NCBI GenBank assembly: GCA_958407995.1
Contig: CATYJU010000033.1
Coordinates: 1 to 23,414 of the forward strand
Reading direction: 5' to 3'
Source: an uncultured Collinsella sp.
GTDB lineage: Bacteria > Actinomycetota > Coriobacteriia > Coriobacteriales > Coriobacteriaceae
DNA: 23,414 nucleotides
Both the position numbers and the translations under genes were made by a program. Each line of letters begins with the position of its first letter. The stretch's first letter is position 1. Below, piece by piece: positions 17,208 to 23,142 of this stretch. The notes under the pieces were generated by a model. The model was not told where the DNA came from, ran no database searches, and saw only the letters and a list, made by a program, of their open reading frames with translations.

Positions 17208-17236
17208 GGTCAGGCACCTAGTGCCTGACCTTTTTT
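17208..17236 (+). terminator. Intrinsic terminator after tRNA-Pro
   Basis: Perfect 10-bp stem GGTCAGGCAC/GTGCCTGACC with loop CTA, followed at once by TTTTTT (17231-17236). It starts 10 nt after the CCA end. A textbook Rho-independent terminator. Confidence 0.93.
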
Positions 17237-17239
17237 GTT

Positions 17240-17269
17240 TTAAGCAATTGCTTAATTTTGGTTAAGCAA
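17240..17269. repeat. TTAAGCAA palindrome plus third half-site
   Basis: TTAAGCAATTGCTTAA (17240-17255) is a perfect 16-bp palindrome, and the half-site TTAAGCAA recurs at 17262-17269. Spaced half-sites of this kind look like an operator for a dimeric regulator. No gene starts close by, so the target is unknown. The surrounding AT-rich stretch from 17237 to about 17560 has no supportable gene. Confidence 0.45.
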
Positions 17270-17281
17270 CAGGGTGCCAAA

Positions 17282-17375
17282 AATCTACCTACGCGATAAT
17301 CGCTTTTTGCGGCTACTTGCGCATTTTGCACACGTTTGAGCCGATTTATTAACGCGGTATGAATCTACATACGCG
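17282..17375 (+). repeat. Two direct copies of AATCTACNTACGCG, 80 bp apart
   Basis: The 14-mer AATCTAC(C/A)TACGCG occurs at 17282-17295 and 17362-17375, differing at one base, in otherwise featureless intergenic DNA. The second copy runs into the palindrome TACGCGTA. It may be a binding site pair or a remnant of a duplicated element; nothing in the window identifies it. Confidence 0.4.
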
Positions 17376-17660
17376 TAGCTGGTATACAGCCGAGTATAGG
17401 CTGAATTTATCGCGGCGATTTACACAGATATAGCCGCTGTAACGAACAAGCGTGTCGCTATATTTATTCCAGTAGTTCACTTGATCGGTGGACAAGTGGG
17501 CTGTTGCATCGAAATGCCAACTAGGATGGGCTCTATACTAGGAAGTCGCAGAAGTAATGGCGGGGGAGTACGGCAGGCGCTCTAAGAGCCGCTGTATGAC
17601 CCCATGTCTCCTTAACTCGATTATTTATGTTTCAAGCCACGAATCGGTCGAGCAATTGCC

Positions 17661-17692
17661 AAAAGAAAAGCCCTCGCAGGATTGCGAGGGCT
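17661..17692 (-). terminator. Intrinsic terminator for the minus-strand DUF6273 fragment
   Basis: A 10-bp perfect stem (17669-17678 with 17683-17692, loop of 4) followed on the minus strand by TTTCTTTT (17668-17661). It begins 15 nt after the stop codon of the minus-strand ORF. This supports the minus strand as the coding strand there. Confidence 0.85.
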
Positions 17693-17707
17693 TTGCGCTA
17701 AAAGAGA

Positions 17708-18054
17708 TCAGAAGCAGAAAGCGGGGAGAACATAAAACGAGTCCGTCGCGCTGTAGCTGTAGCAAATACCGCCGCTTTGAACATAGCGAAAGGACGTGGA
17801 GCTGCGCGGTCTCACAGAGCGAGTCCAGTGGCTATAGCCTGATGCACCGGAATAGTTCGACCCCGTCACGCCCTTGGATTTGTAGCACTCGTACTGGATG
17901 CCGTCGGATTGCATATCCCCGTATACTTCGGTTGCCGAGAGCAGAAAAACCTTGTCGGTCGTCGCCGAGGGGGCACCGCCCCAGTTACCGCCAACGTTAT
18001 CGGTTGTCTTTGTGACGGGTTTCACCTTTGACTGGAAGAACCTCTTGCCTTATT
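17708..18054 (-). pseudogene. Truncated C-terminus of a DUF6273-type protein
   Basis: The minus-strand frame from about 18054 to the stop at 17708 encodes a Gly/Ser/Tyr-rich segment: KVFLLSATEVYGD, then an SGYSHWTRSVRP block and a final SFYVLPAFCF. This matches the pattern of DUF6273 C-terminal domains, which usually close much larger proteins, often phage-associated or surface-exposed. Upstream the frame is blocked by a TAA (complement of 18052-18054), and the only start is a GTG at 18025 in mid-domain, so the N-terminal part is gone. The intact terminator after the stop suggests the 3' end of a once-complete gene. Translation from the GTG (105 residues) cannot be excluded. Confidence 0.6.
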
Positions 18055-18056
18055 AA
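18028..18056 (+). promoter_or_regulatory. Predicted promoter of the secreted-peptide operon
   Basis: TTGACT (18028-18033), an exact 17-nt spacer and TATTAA (18051-18056) make a strong housekeeping-type promoter. It would start RNA near 18063, leaving a leader of about 75 nt before the ATG at 18139. It overlaps the broken end of the minus-strand DUF6273 fragment. Confidence 0.6.
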
Positions 18057-18138
18057 AGAAATACGCCAAATACAACGGGTATAAAGCGGAAGGAGGCGAC
18101 ATCGAGTAACTATCAAAGGCCAGATTAAGGAGCCGGCC

Positions 18139-18544
18139 ATGAAGAAATGCCTACCCTCCATCGTCTCAGCAACTCTTTGCCTCTCCCTTGTCATGACACC
18201 ATTTGTGCCCGTTGCGGCAGCCCATGCCGACGAGGGATCTCCCGCCGAGAGCAGCGATATCTACGTCGGAGACAACTACGACGAAAATTACGATATATCC
18301 CTTTTTTGAGCGCGGGCGCTGCACGGATTCATATTCCAAGGCGTGGTGCGATTCTCACGGATCTGCAAATAACCGCCCCGTCCCTCACAAGGTCAAGCTG
18401 AACGCGAAGGAGGAGGCTTGCCTGCGCGATCCCTACCTTGCTGGCACCGCTGAAGTTATCGCCGGTCTCGTGACAACCGGTCCTGGCGGCGGCTTTTTTG
18501 CAACCGCAATGACATCGTACCGACTTTTCACTTGCATGTTCTGA
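18139..18544 (+). CDS. Secreted Cys-rich small protein, with +1 frameshift at 18302-18309
   Basis: ATG 18139 is preceded by TTAAGGAG. The zero frame gives 56 residues: a clear Sec signal (MKK, hydrophobic core, VAAAHA, cleavage after Ala30), then an acidic stretch, stopping at TGA 18307-18309. The stop is directly preceded by CTT TTT within a six-T run. A +1 shift there continues into a protein-like frame to the TGA at 18542-18544, giving 134 residues. The mature part (about 104 residues) would hold Cys61, Cys70, Cys94 and Cys132, a basic middle (PHKVKLNAKEE) and a hydrophobic Gly-rich tail (AGLVTTGPGGGFF). No family is recognised. It could be an antimicrobial or signalling peptide. The break may be a mutation, a base-calling error, or programmed shifting at TTT-TGA. 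Confidence 0.6.
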
Positions 18545-18556
18545 AAGGAAGTTGCC

Positions 18557-18796
18557 ATGTTGTCGCAAAACCAATCGAGATACTTGACCACAATCGGCTT
18601 TGCCCTGCTTGCATTACTCTTTGCTAGCGACCTTTTGCTGAAACCGCCCAAGGAACTCGTTTTGCTTGCCATAGACTGCATTTCCGCCCTTTACTTTACG
18701 GCAACCCTAATCGTCGGACTAAAGGAGAGGAAAAAAGGCGCAGTCGTTGCGTCCGCCGTAGGCGTGATCACAGCCATTGCATCATTCTTTATCTGA
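18557..18796 (+). CDS. Small three-TM membrane protein, possible immunity protein
   Basis: A 79-residue, very hydrophobic protein with an AAAGGAAG site 6 nt before its ATG. Likely membrane helices are at residues about 9-28, 33-54 and 61-78, separated by short charged links (KPPKE, KERKKG). It starts 12 nt after the stop of the secreted peptide, so both are likely on one transcript. A secreted peptide followed by a tiny multi-pass membrane protein is the usual layout of bacteriocin-immunity pairs; that role is inferred from layout only, since no family is recognised. Confidence 0.7.
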   Translation: MLSQNQSRYLTTIGFALLALLFASDLLLKPPKELVLLAIDCISALYFTATLIVGLKERKKGAVVASAVGVITAIASFFI

Positions 18797-19145
18797 CACA
18801 TTGGTGATTTAGGGGCGATATCGTAGGAATACGACCGGGAAAGCCGGGACCAGATTGCCCGGGTTGCCCGGTCGGCTCGCGCGACGGCGCGGCGGTTTCA
18901 CAGAAAGCTCTCCGGACTTCACGCTGTTTCTGATCGCATTGTAGACAGCCAATCTCGTCTTCGCAGTCGGCGAGCACGCGGCGTGCGTCGTCGTTTTGGA
19001 TGTACAGTAAATCTCGAAGGTCCTCCATGCACCAGCGTCCGAGATTTGGCCATGCGCGTCGCGCGAGCTGATAAGTGTCGATCGCGATGTTGTAGTTAAA
19101 GTCCAGACTAAAGCCGTCCCAGGCAGAACGGCATTGTTTCCTTGA
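18789..19145 (-). pseudogene. Remnant of a DnaQ-like 3'-5' exonuclease domain
   Basis: The minus-strand frame, open from just below a TGA (19143-19145) to a TAA (18789-18791), reads FNYNIAIDTYQLARRAWPNL, then MEDLRDLLYI and DDARRVLADCEDEIG. This resembles the C-terminal half of the DNA polymerase III epsilon-type exonuclease fold, where IDT-x2-LAR and HxALxDA are conserved. The catalytic His of the last motif reads Arg (ARRVLADC), and the N-terminal DxE half is missing upstream. An ATG at 19028 could start a 79-residue product, but the fragment looks dead. Its last bases overlap the end of the plus-strand membrane protein gene. Confidence 0.45.
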
Positions 19146-19168
19146 TTATCAACTTCATCCGGACACTT

Positions 19169-19204
19169 CCCGCATTCATCCGTGTGTGTACGGATGAATG
19201 CGGG
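19169..19204. repeat. Perfect 15-bp inverted repeat (hairpin)
   Basis: CCCGCATTCATCCGT (19169-19183) and its exact complement (19190-19204) flank GTGTGT. On the minus strand it lies downstream of the ABC operon but has no T-tract. It could stop or stabilise that transcript, or be the footprint of a mobile element. Confidence 0.7.
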
Positions 19205-19213
19205 GTTCGATAC

Positions 19214-19242
19214 CCTGGCGGCCTGATCGGCAGACCGCCAGG
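19214..19242. repeat. Inverted repeat just after the minus-strand operon
   Basis: CCTGGCGG (19214-19221) and CCGCCAGG (19235-19242) form an 8-bp stem 5 nt beyond the stop of the minus-strand gene ending at 19248. There is no T-tract. It sits in tandem with the 15-bp hairpin and may act with it as a transcript end. Confidence 0.55.
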
Positions 19243-19247
19243 AATTC

Positions 19248-19676
19248 TCACTCCTCGATAAAAGCCGGCACTCGGTTAGTCCTGCGCATCTTGAAATCGC
19301 CAGTCTCGTGGGAGACGTAGAGAATGCCGTCCATCCCGTCTCGTGATGCATACGACAGGTGAACTGAACCGCAATCCGATCCATCATTGTCGAGAAGATC
19401 AAACGAATTCGGATCGCTCGTTGCGGCCAAACGACCACTCATACAAGAGCCATCGTCATTACAGATTTGCCATTCCATGTCTTCGCCTGCAAGAATCGCC
19501 ATAGACGGCCTGGTCGCGCCATCGTTGACATACATCCCGTCTATGCCAAACCCATTTTCAGCGCCATCGATGAACGACTGCTCGGACCTATACCTCGCAA
19601 ATGATGCACATAGCACCATTGCAAGACAAAGTACAAAGCCAACAATCGCTATCTTTGCATAGCTCTTGCCTATCAT
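19248..19676 (-). CDS. Membrane-anchored extracytoplasmic protein, partner of the ABC transporter
   Basis: A 142-residue protein with one N-terminal membrane helix (about residues 7-28: AKIAIVGFVLCLAMVLCASF) and an acidic, Gly/Asp/Ser-rich outer domain with three Cys (ICNDDGSCMSG and SDCGSVHL). It is not a clear lipoprotein, since no good lipobox is seen. ATG at 19676 is preferred over GTG at 19685: GGAGG stands 8 nt before this ATG but directly abuts the GTG. The start is one base after the ABC stop, so the two are almost certainly co-translated. No family is recognised; a binding, docking or immunity role beside the exporter is possible. Confidence 0.72.
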   Translation of the reverse strand: MIGKSYAKIAIVGFVLCLAMVLCASFARYRSEQSFIDGAENGFGIDGMYVNDGATRPSMAILAGEDMEWQICNDDGSCMSGRLAATSDPNSFDLLDNDGSDCGSVHLSYASRDGMDGILYVSHETGDFKMRRTNRVPAFIEE

Positions 19677-19677
19677 G

Positions 19678-21492
19678 TCATTCACCTCCCTCGTATGTAT
19701 CGAGGTATTCCTGCTTGAGCGTCTGCGAGGACGACTTGATCTTTTCCACGAGCGTGCCGGCCTCGATGAAGTAGAACGAGTCGGTGAGGTCTGCCAGGTC
19801 GTCGAGCAGATGGCTTGAAATGAGCACGCTTCGTCCCCGCGCCACCTCGCCGCGCATCGCGTCGCAGGAGGTTTTCCGCTTTCCCGGATCGAGGCCGTTC
19901 AGCGGTTCATCGAGGATGAGGTACGGGCAATCGGTCGATATCGCCATGGCAAGCTTTACCTGCTGCTTCATTCCTGTCGAGAGTTTACGGGTCGGCTTGT
20001 CGAGATATGGGGAGATTCCGAGGGAGTCGCAGAGCGAGTCGATGTCGGCGGCCGATTTCCACGCCTCCCTAACGAAAGCAAGGTGCTCGATGGCCGATAG
20101 CGTGGGGTAGAGATCCGCGCCGCCCGAAGAGCTCAGGTAGACGAGTTCTGCAAATTCGGCTGATCGACGTTGGCGGATTCCGTCTGCCAACAGGCTTCCC
20201 GAGCGGATGCGGGTGGGAAATTGGCCCGACAGCGCTTCAAGAAGGGTGGTTTTCCCCGAGCCGTTGGGGGCAACGAGGCCCGCCGCCGTTCCCGGGCTCA
20301 GGAAAAGCGACCCGATTGAAAGTATCGTCGTGCTTCCGTATCCCACGCTCGCGTCCAGAAGCTCGAGCCCATGGTGCTTTTTCGCGGGTCCAGGCTGTTT
20401 GGGCGAACGTGCCGCAACGGCGCCGACCGCAAAAAAGACCGCGACGTATGCCAGGGCCACGGCAAGCATCGATGCGCTGCCTGAACCGGAGCCAATGAAT
20501 TCTGTCGGGAAGCATCCCACGTAACCCGTTGCCTCGATAGGCGAGAACACGGCCAGCGGCAGGAGCCCGAGCACGGCATTATGCTCCAGCGCCGAATCGG
20601 ACAGTAACGGGAACACCGGGGCCGCGACAAGCAGCGCGGAGGCAAGGGGGCCCGCGAGGACGCGCCTCGTTGCGGCCGATAGGACGGCGGAGCAAACGGA
20701 TATCAAGGTTCCGCCCGCAAGCAGCGCGAGAAGCAGGGTCGTGAAGACGTCTCCCGCGGTCGTGGCGGTAAGCGCGCCGTCATGGAAGAAGGCGATCGGG
20801 TACCCGATCTGCCCGAAGCCGTTTAGGACCAAGGCGTAAATGCCCCCGGGTGCGAGGCCGGCGAGGAGCATCGCGGTCCCCGCGACGATTATCGAAAACA
20901 CGATCTGGATAAGGCGCCGGAATTTGGGCGCGGGCGCCTTTGCCGCCAGGGTCCCGGGCCTTGTGGCGCCGAGCGCGAGTATCGACGAGAGAAGGAAGGG
21001 GATGAAGGGAAGGAAAGACGGCGCCGCGGCAATGGCGTAAGGCAGGAAGGAAAGGAATGGCAGGTCGTTTGCGGAGGCCGGGATATCCGTGATGCCGGAG
21101 CTGCTCAGGGCGCGGCAATACGCGAGGTCTGCGTCATTGGTCTCTCGGTCTCCCACGATGGACCCGGATTGGAAGCCTTCGTCCATGAGCGCGTAGTAGC
21201 TCTCGGCAGAATCGAGAAAGGCGGCGTCGGTTTGAGCGGCGAGGGCGGCGTTCGCGTATCTTGCAAGCTCCGCGTCGACTTGCTGCTCTGGAGATAGGTC
21301 TGTGCCGCTGGCCTGGGGCGCGCGCGTATTGAATGCGTCGACAAAGCCCTGCATGCCCTGCTTCATAAAGAAGGGCCCGTAGATGGGTGAATTGAACGCA
21401 ATGGGGACGGAAAAGGCTGCAGCGAGAACGAGCGTACAAATCCATACGGCCTTGTCTCTTAGGATTAGTTTGAGAAGAAGTCGACAGTACAT
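19678..21492 (-). CDS. Fused ABC-2-type permease/ATP-binding protein
   Basis: A 604-residue single-chain half transporter. Residues about 11-33 form TM1, followed by a roughly 110-residue outer loop (34-145), then further helices near 147-175, 193-223, 247-271, 277-297 and 340-361. The ATPase domain (about 375-600) has Walker A APNGSGKTT (408-416, first Gly replaced by Ala), signature LSTGMKQQ (504-511), Walker B YLILDEP (524-530) and switch His561. It resembles ABC-2 exporters of drugs or peptides in which permease and ATPase are usually separate genes. It is GC-rich, unlike the flanking DNA to its right. A TAGGTG site precedes the ATG. The anchored protein gene follows at once, and the substrate is unknown. 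Confidence 0.88.
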   Translation of the reverse strand: MYCRLLLKLILRDKAVWICTLVLAAAFSVPIAFNSPIYGPFFMKQGMQGFVDAFNTRAPQASGTDLSPEQQVDAELARYANAALAAQTDAAFLDSAESYYALMDEGFQSGSIVGDRETNDADLAYCRALSSSGITDIPASANDLPFLSFLPYAIAAAPSFLPFIPFLLSSILALGATRPGTLAAKAPAPKFRRLIQIVFSIIVAGTAMLLAGLAPGGIYALVLNGFGQIGYPIAFFHDGALTATTAGDVFTTLLLALLAGGTLISVCSAVLSAATRRVLAGPLASALLVAAPVFPLLSDSALEHNAVLGLLPLAVFSPIEATGYVGCFPTEFIGSGSGSASMLAVALAYVAVFFAVGAVAARSPKQPGPAKKHHGLELLDASVGYGSTTILSIGSLFLSPGTAAGLVAPNGSGKTTLLEALSGQFPTRIRSGSLLADGIRQRRSAEFAELVYLSSSGGADLYPTLSAIEHLAFVREAWKSAADIDSLCDSLGISPYLDKPTRKLSTGMKQQVKLAMAISTDCPYLILDEPLNGLDPGKRKTSCDAMRGEVARGRSVLISSHLLDDLADLTDSFYFIEAGTLVEKIKSSSQTLKQEYLDTYEGGE

Positions 21493-21610
21493 TTAGAAGC
21501 ACCTACGTTCCTCAAAGAATTGTTAGATTAAAAGTAACAGACCGGATGAAGATGCGTAAGATGGGGGCGAGGCGAATGGCTGAGCGGTATCGATACGCGG
21601 GTTCAACGGT

Positions 21611-21640
21611 ATTATATTGACCACATAGATTATTAACTTG
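21611..21640 (-). promoter_or_regulatory. Possible minus-strand promoter for the ABC operon
   Basis: A perfect minus-strand TATAAT (complement of 21611-21616) stands about 120 nt before the ABC start codon. The -35 region is poor (AAGTTA or CAAGTT at about the right spacing). It is the best candidate in the interval, but weak. Confidence 0.3.
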
Positions 21641-21833
21641 CTTGACTTGTAAACCTAATCGTCCTGTCATCATATTCAACTTCGAAAAAAGGGGAATGAG
21701 GGCATCCCGATGCATCGAGTATTACTGGAACCCTGGCGATACGCTGAATGATTTGTGACGAATAGTCATGTCCATCAAGAAGGCTCGACGCTTCGGGCAG
21801 CTCGTCAATCGATATATCAATTCTTGGAGACAT
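21633..21833 (-). CDS. Small acidic hypothetical protein, 66 residues
   Basis: ATG at 21833 follows TAGGAA at 6-nt spacing. The product (MSPRIDISIDELPEASSLLD to the end FEVEYDDRTIRFTSQAS) is soluble, acidic and of ordinary composition; it matches no family I recognise. It lies on the same strand as the ABC transporter, 140 nt upstream of it, and could be a small regulator or partner. The AT-rich codon use fits the surrounding DNA. Whether it is translated is uncertain. Confidence 0.4.
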   Translation of the reverse strand: MSPRIDISIDELPEASSLLDGHDYSSQIIQRIARVPVILDASGCPHSPFFEVEYDDRTIRFTSQAS

Positions 21834-21906
21834 GTATTCCTACCATTTTTAAAGAAACAACGGCGGTAATCGCTATCGCGATTGCGCCAATAATACCGAG
21901 CGCCAT
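21817..21906 (-). CDS. Possible 29-residue hydrophobic peptide
   Basis: A minus-strand ORF (ATG 21906, TGA 21817) encodes MALGIIGAIAIAITAVVSLK and ends with VGIHVSKN: one membrane-spanning helix with a short basic tail. There is no Shine-Dalgarno, but a TATAAA sits 5 nt before the ATG, with TTCCAC 16 nt further up, so a leaderless message is conceivable. It overlaps the start of the 66-residue ORF in another frame. Composition fits small membrane or toxin-like peptides; chance occurrence is quite possible. Confidence 0.25.
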   Translation of the reverse strand: MALGIIGAIAIAITAVVSLKMVGIHVSKN

Positions 21907-21965
21907 CTATTTATACTTGATTTAAGGCGGAGTGGAATGTGGGCGCGCAAGGAGATGCGGAATCG

Positions 21966-22592
21966 ATGAGAGCCTCAAAAAAAATTACTGCAGTGTTATC
22001 ATCTTTCATCCTCTCTATTCTTCCATTTCTGATTCTATGGGCGGCTTGGTCAGTCCTCCCTGATACAATTCCCGCTCATTGGAGTGGGGGTGTGGTTGAT
22101 CGATGGGGTAATAAGCTTGAATTGCTGGTTGTTCCGCTGTTTTCTCTGATTGGTTCTATTGCAATTTCTGTGTACCTTATTGTTTCCACGCGGCGAAGAG
22201 AGTTCGCGGATTTCTCTGTTCGAATGCGACGGGACTTTGTTGCGTGCTATATTTCTAGTCTTCTTTTATCGACAACCTGCTCAGTGATAATTGCCGTTTG
22301 GGTTCAGTTGATTCTTACGCAAAGCACTGCGGTTGATGGGGGACTTGGACTATCGATCCTGTATTCCCTTCCCGGGCTATATGTGATCTTGTGCGCTTTG
22401 CCGCCTTTTTATGCGAGCGGCGAGAGCAAAAAGGCAGAGCGCCTGATAACAGTTCTTATTGGCGGCGCGGAGATTGTTCTTTGTGGAATAGTGCTTGAAG
22501 GTTCGGCTGCCTCTTATGCGATGATTGGACTGATGATTCTGTTCTGTGCGTTTGAGATTGTGTCACAGACAAGGGATAGCCGGTCCTTATGA
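21966..22592 (+). CDS. DUF1648 / SdpI-like polytopic membrane protein
   Basis: A 208-residue membrane protein with about six hydrophobic helices. Residues 31-50 read LPDTIPAHWSGGVVDRWGNK, the hallmark loop of DUF1648 proteins, the family that includes SdpI, which protects Bacillus subtilis from the SDP toxin and controls its own regulator. ATG 21966 is chosen because AAGGAGA (21949-21955) lies 10 nt upstream; GTG 21939, with GGAG 6 nt before it, would add nine residues. The gene is noticeably AT-richer than the housekeeping block, a sign of separate origin. It diverges from the minus-strand ABC operon. Immunity is a family-based suggestion; many DUF1648 proteins have other or unknown roles. 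Confidence 0.8.
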   Translation: MRASKKITAVLSSFILSILPFLILWAAWSVLPDTIPAHWSGGVVDRWGNKLELLVVPLFSLIGSIAISVYLIVSTRRREFADFSVRMRRDFVACYISSLLLSTTCSVIIAVWVQLILTQSTAVDGGLGLSILYSLPGLYVILCALPPFYASGESKKAERLITVLIGGAEIVLCGIVLEGSAASYAMIGLMILFCAFEIVSQTRDSRSL

Positions 22593-22749
22593 GTTGAATT
22601 ACGCGCGTGCGGATATAAAGGGTGGCATGTTAAATTTGTTGAAAACTCTGACATGCGCTGCCGACTTCATTAAAATCGATTGCCAATCAAGTCTTCCTAT
22701 ATATGCGAGCCCCAAGAAACTGCGCTGTGAACCTGAGTCCTCTATTGAT

Positions 22750-22769
22750 CGGCCCGGTGCACCGGGCCG
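22750..22769. repeat. Perfect 20-bp palindrome
   Basis: CGGCCCGGTG (22750-22759) is followed directly by its exact complement. It lies in a 550-nt stretch (22593-23142) without a supportable gene, together with other inverted repeats. It may be a protein-binding site or, in RNA, part of a stem. Confidence 0.6.
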
Positions 22770-22780
22770 CTGTCCTCGAG

Positions 22781-22798
22781 CCGGCAACAGCTTGCCGG
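22781..22798. repeat. 7-bp hairpin in the palindrome-rich gap
   Basis: CCGGCAA (22781-22787) pairs with TTGCCGG (22792-22798) around CAGC. It lies 11 nt from the 20-bp palindrome and has no T-tract on the plus strand. A further imperfect pair, GCCGTC/GACGGC, is at 22812-22833. Confidence 0.5.
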
Positions 22799-22982
22799 TC
22801 TCAAAACGTATGCCGTCCGGCACGACCGACGGCCGAGTCTTGCGCCCCGTTCGGGCAGCGCCAGAACCCCGTGCCGGAACCCATGCGGTCGATTGCAGGA
22901 GAATTCAGCCGAGGCCATCGAGGAGCCGACCTAGGGACGGTGCCCTCAGTCCTCGAAGGATTTCAACCGCCCCTTAAAGGCT

Positions 22983-23025
22983 CGGATTGATTTAACGGTT
23001 GATTCAATCCGGCAGAATATGCCGG
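22983..23025 (+). repeat. Two overlapping, mutually exclusive hairpins
   Basis: CGGATTGA (22983-22990) pairs with TCAATCCG (23004-23011). CCGGCA (23009-23014) pairs with TGCCGG (23020-23025). The stems share bases 23009-23011, so only one can form fully at a time, as in attenuators. They lie about 120 nt upstream of the antitoxin-like gene. No known riboswitch is recognised. Confidence 0.4.
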
Positions 23026-23142
23026 GCATGGACCGGTTGACACAATGTAAGGTAAAAAGCAGATGCGGCCGTACGCCGGTGCGGGGTTCGGGTGATGTGA
23101 TAGAAAGAAATATACGTATTACATCTAACCAAGAGGTGCGTC

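Noticed and set aside
17557..18015. Plus-strand 152-codon ORF after tRNA-Pro
   Set aside because: Its second half is the antisense of the DUF6273 fragment and it runs through that fragment's terminator. The first residues (MAGEYGRRSKSRC) faintly recall integrase starts, but that is too little to call.
18809..19438. Minus-strand 209-codon ORF across 18.8-19.4 kb
   Set aside because: It overlaps the anchored protein gene in another frame, runs through both hairpins and shows no domain; the exonuclease-like frame is the better reading of this DNA.
22546..22990. Plus-strand ORFs across the palindrome-rich gap (22546-22977, 22703-22990)
   Set aside because: No ribosome sites, no recognisable domain, and the frames run through strong palindromes. 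A FNRPLK-like stretch near 22964 recalled transposase tails but is too short to support.
23037..23042. TTGACA as a -35 box for the antitoxin-like gene
   Set aside because: No acceptable -10 hexamer lies 15-19 nt downstream.
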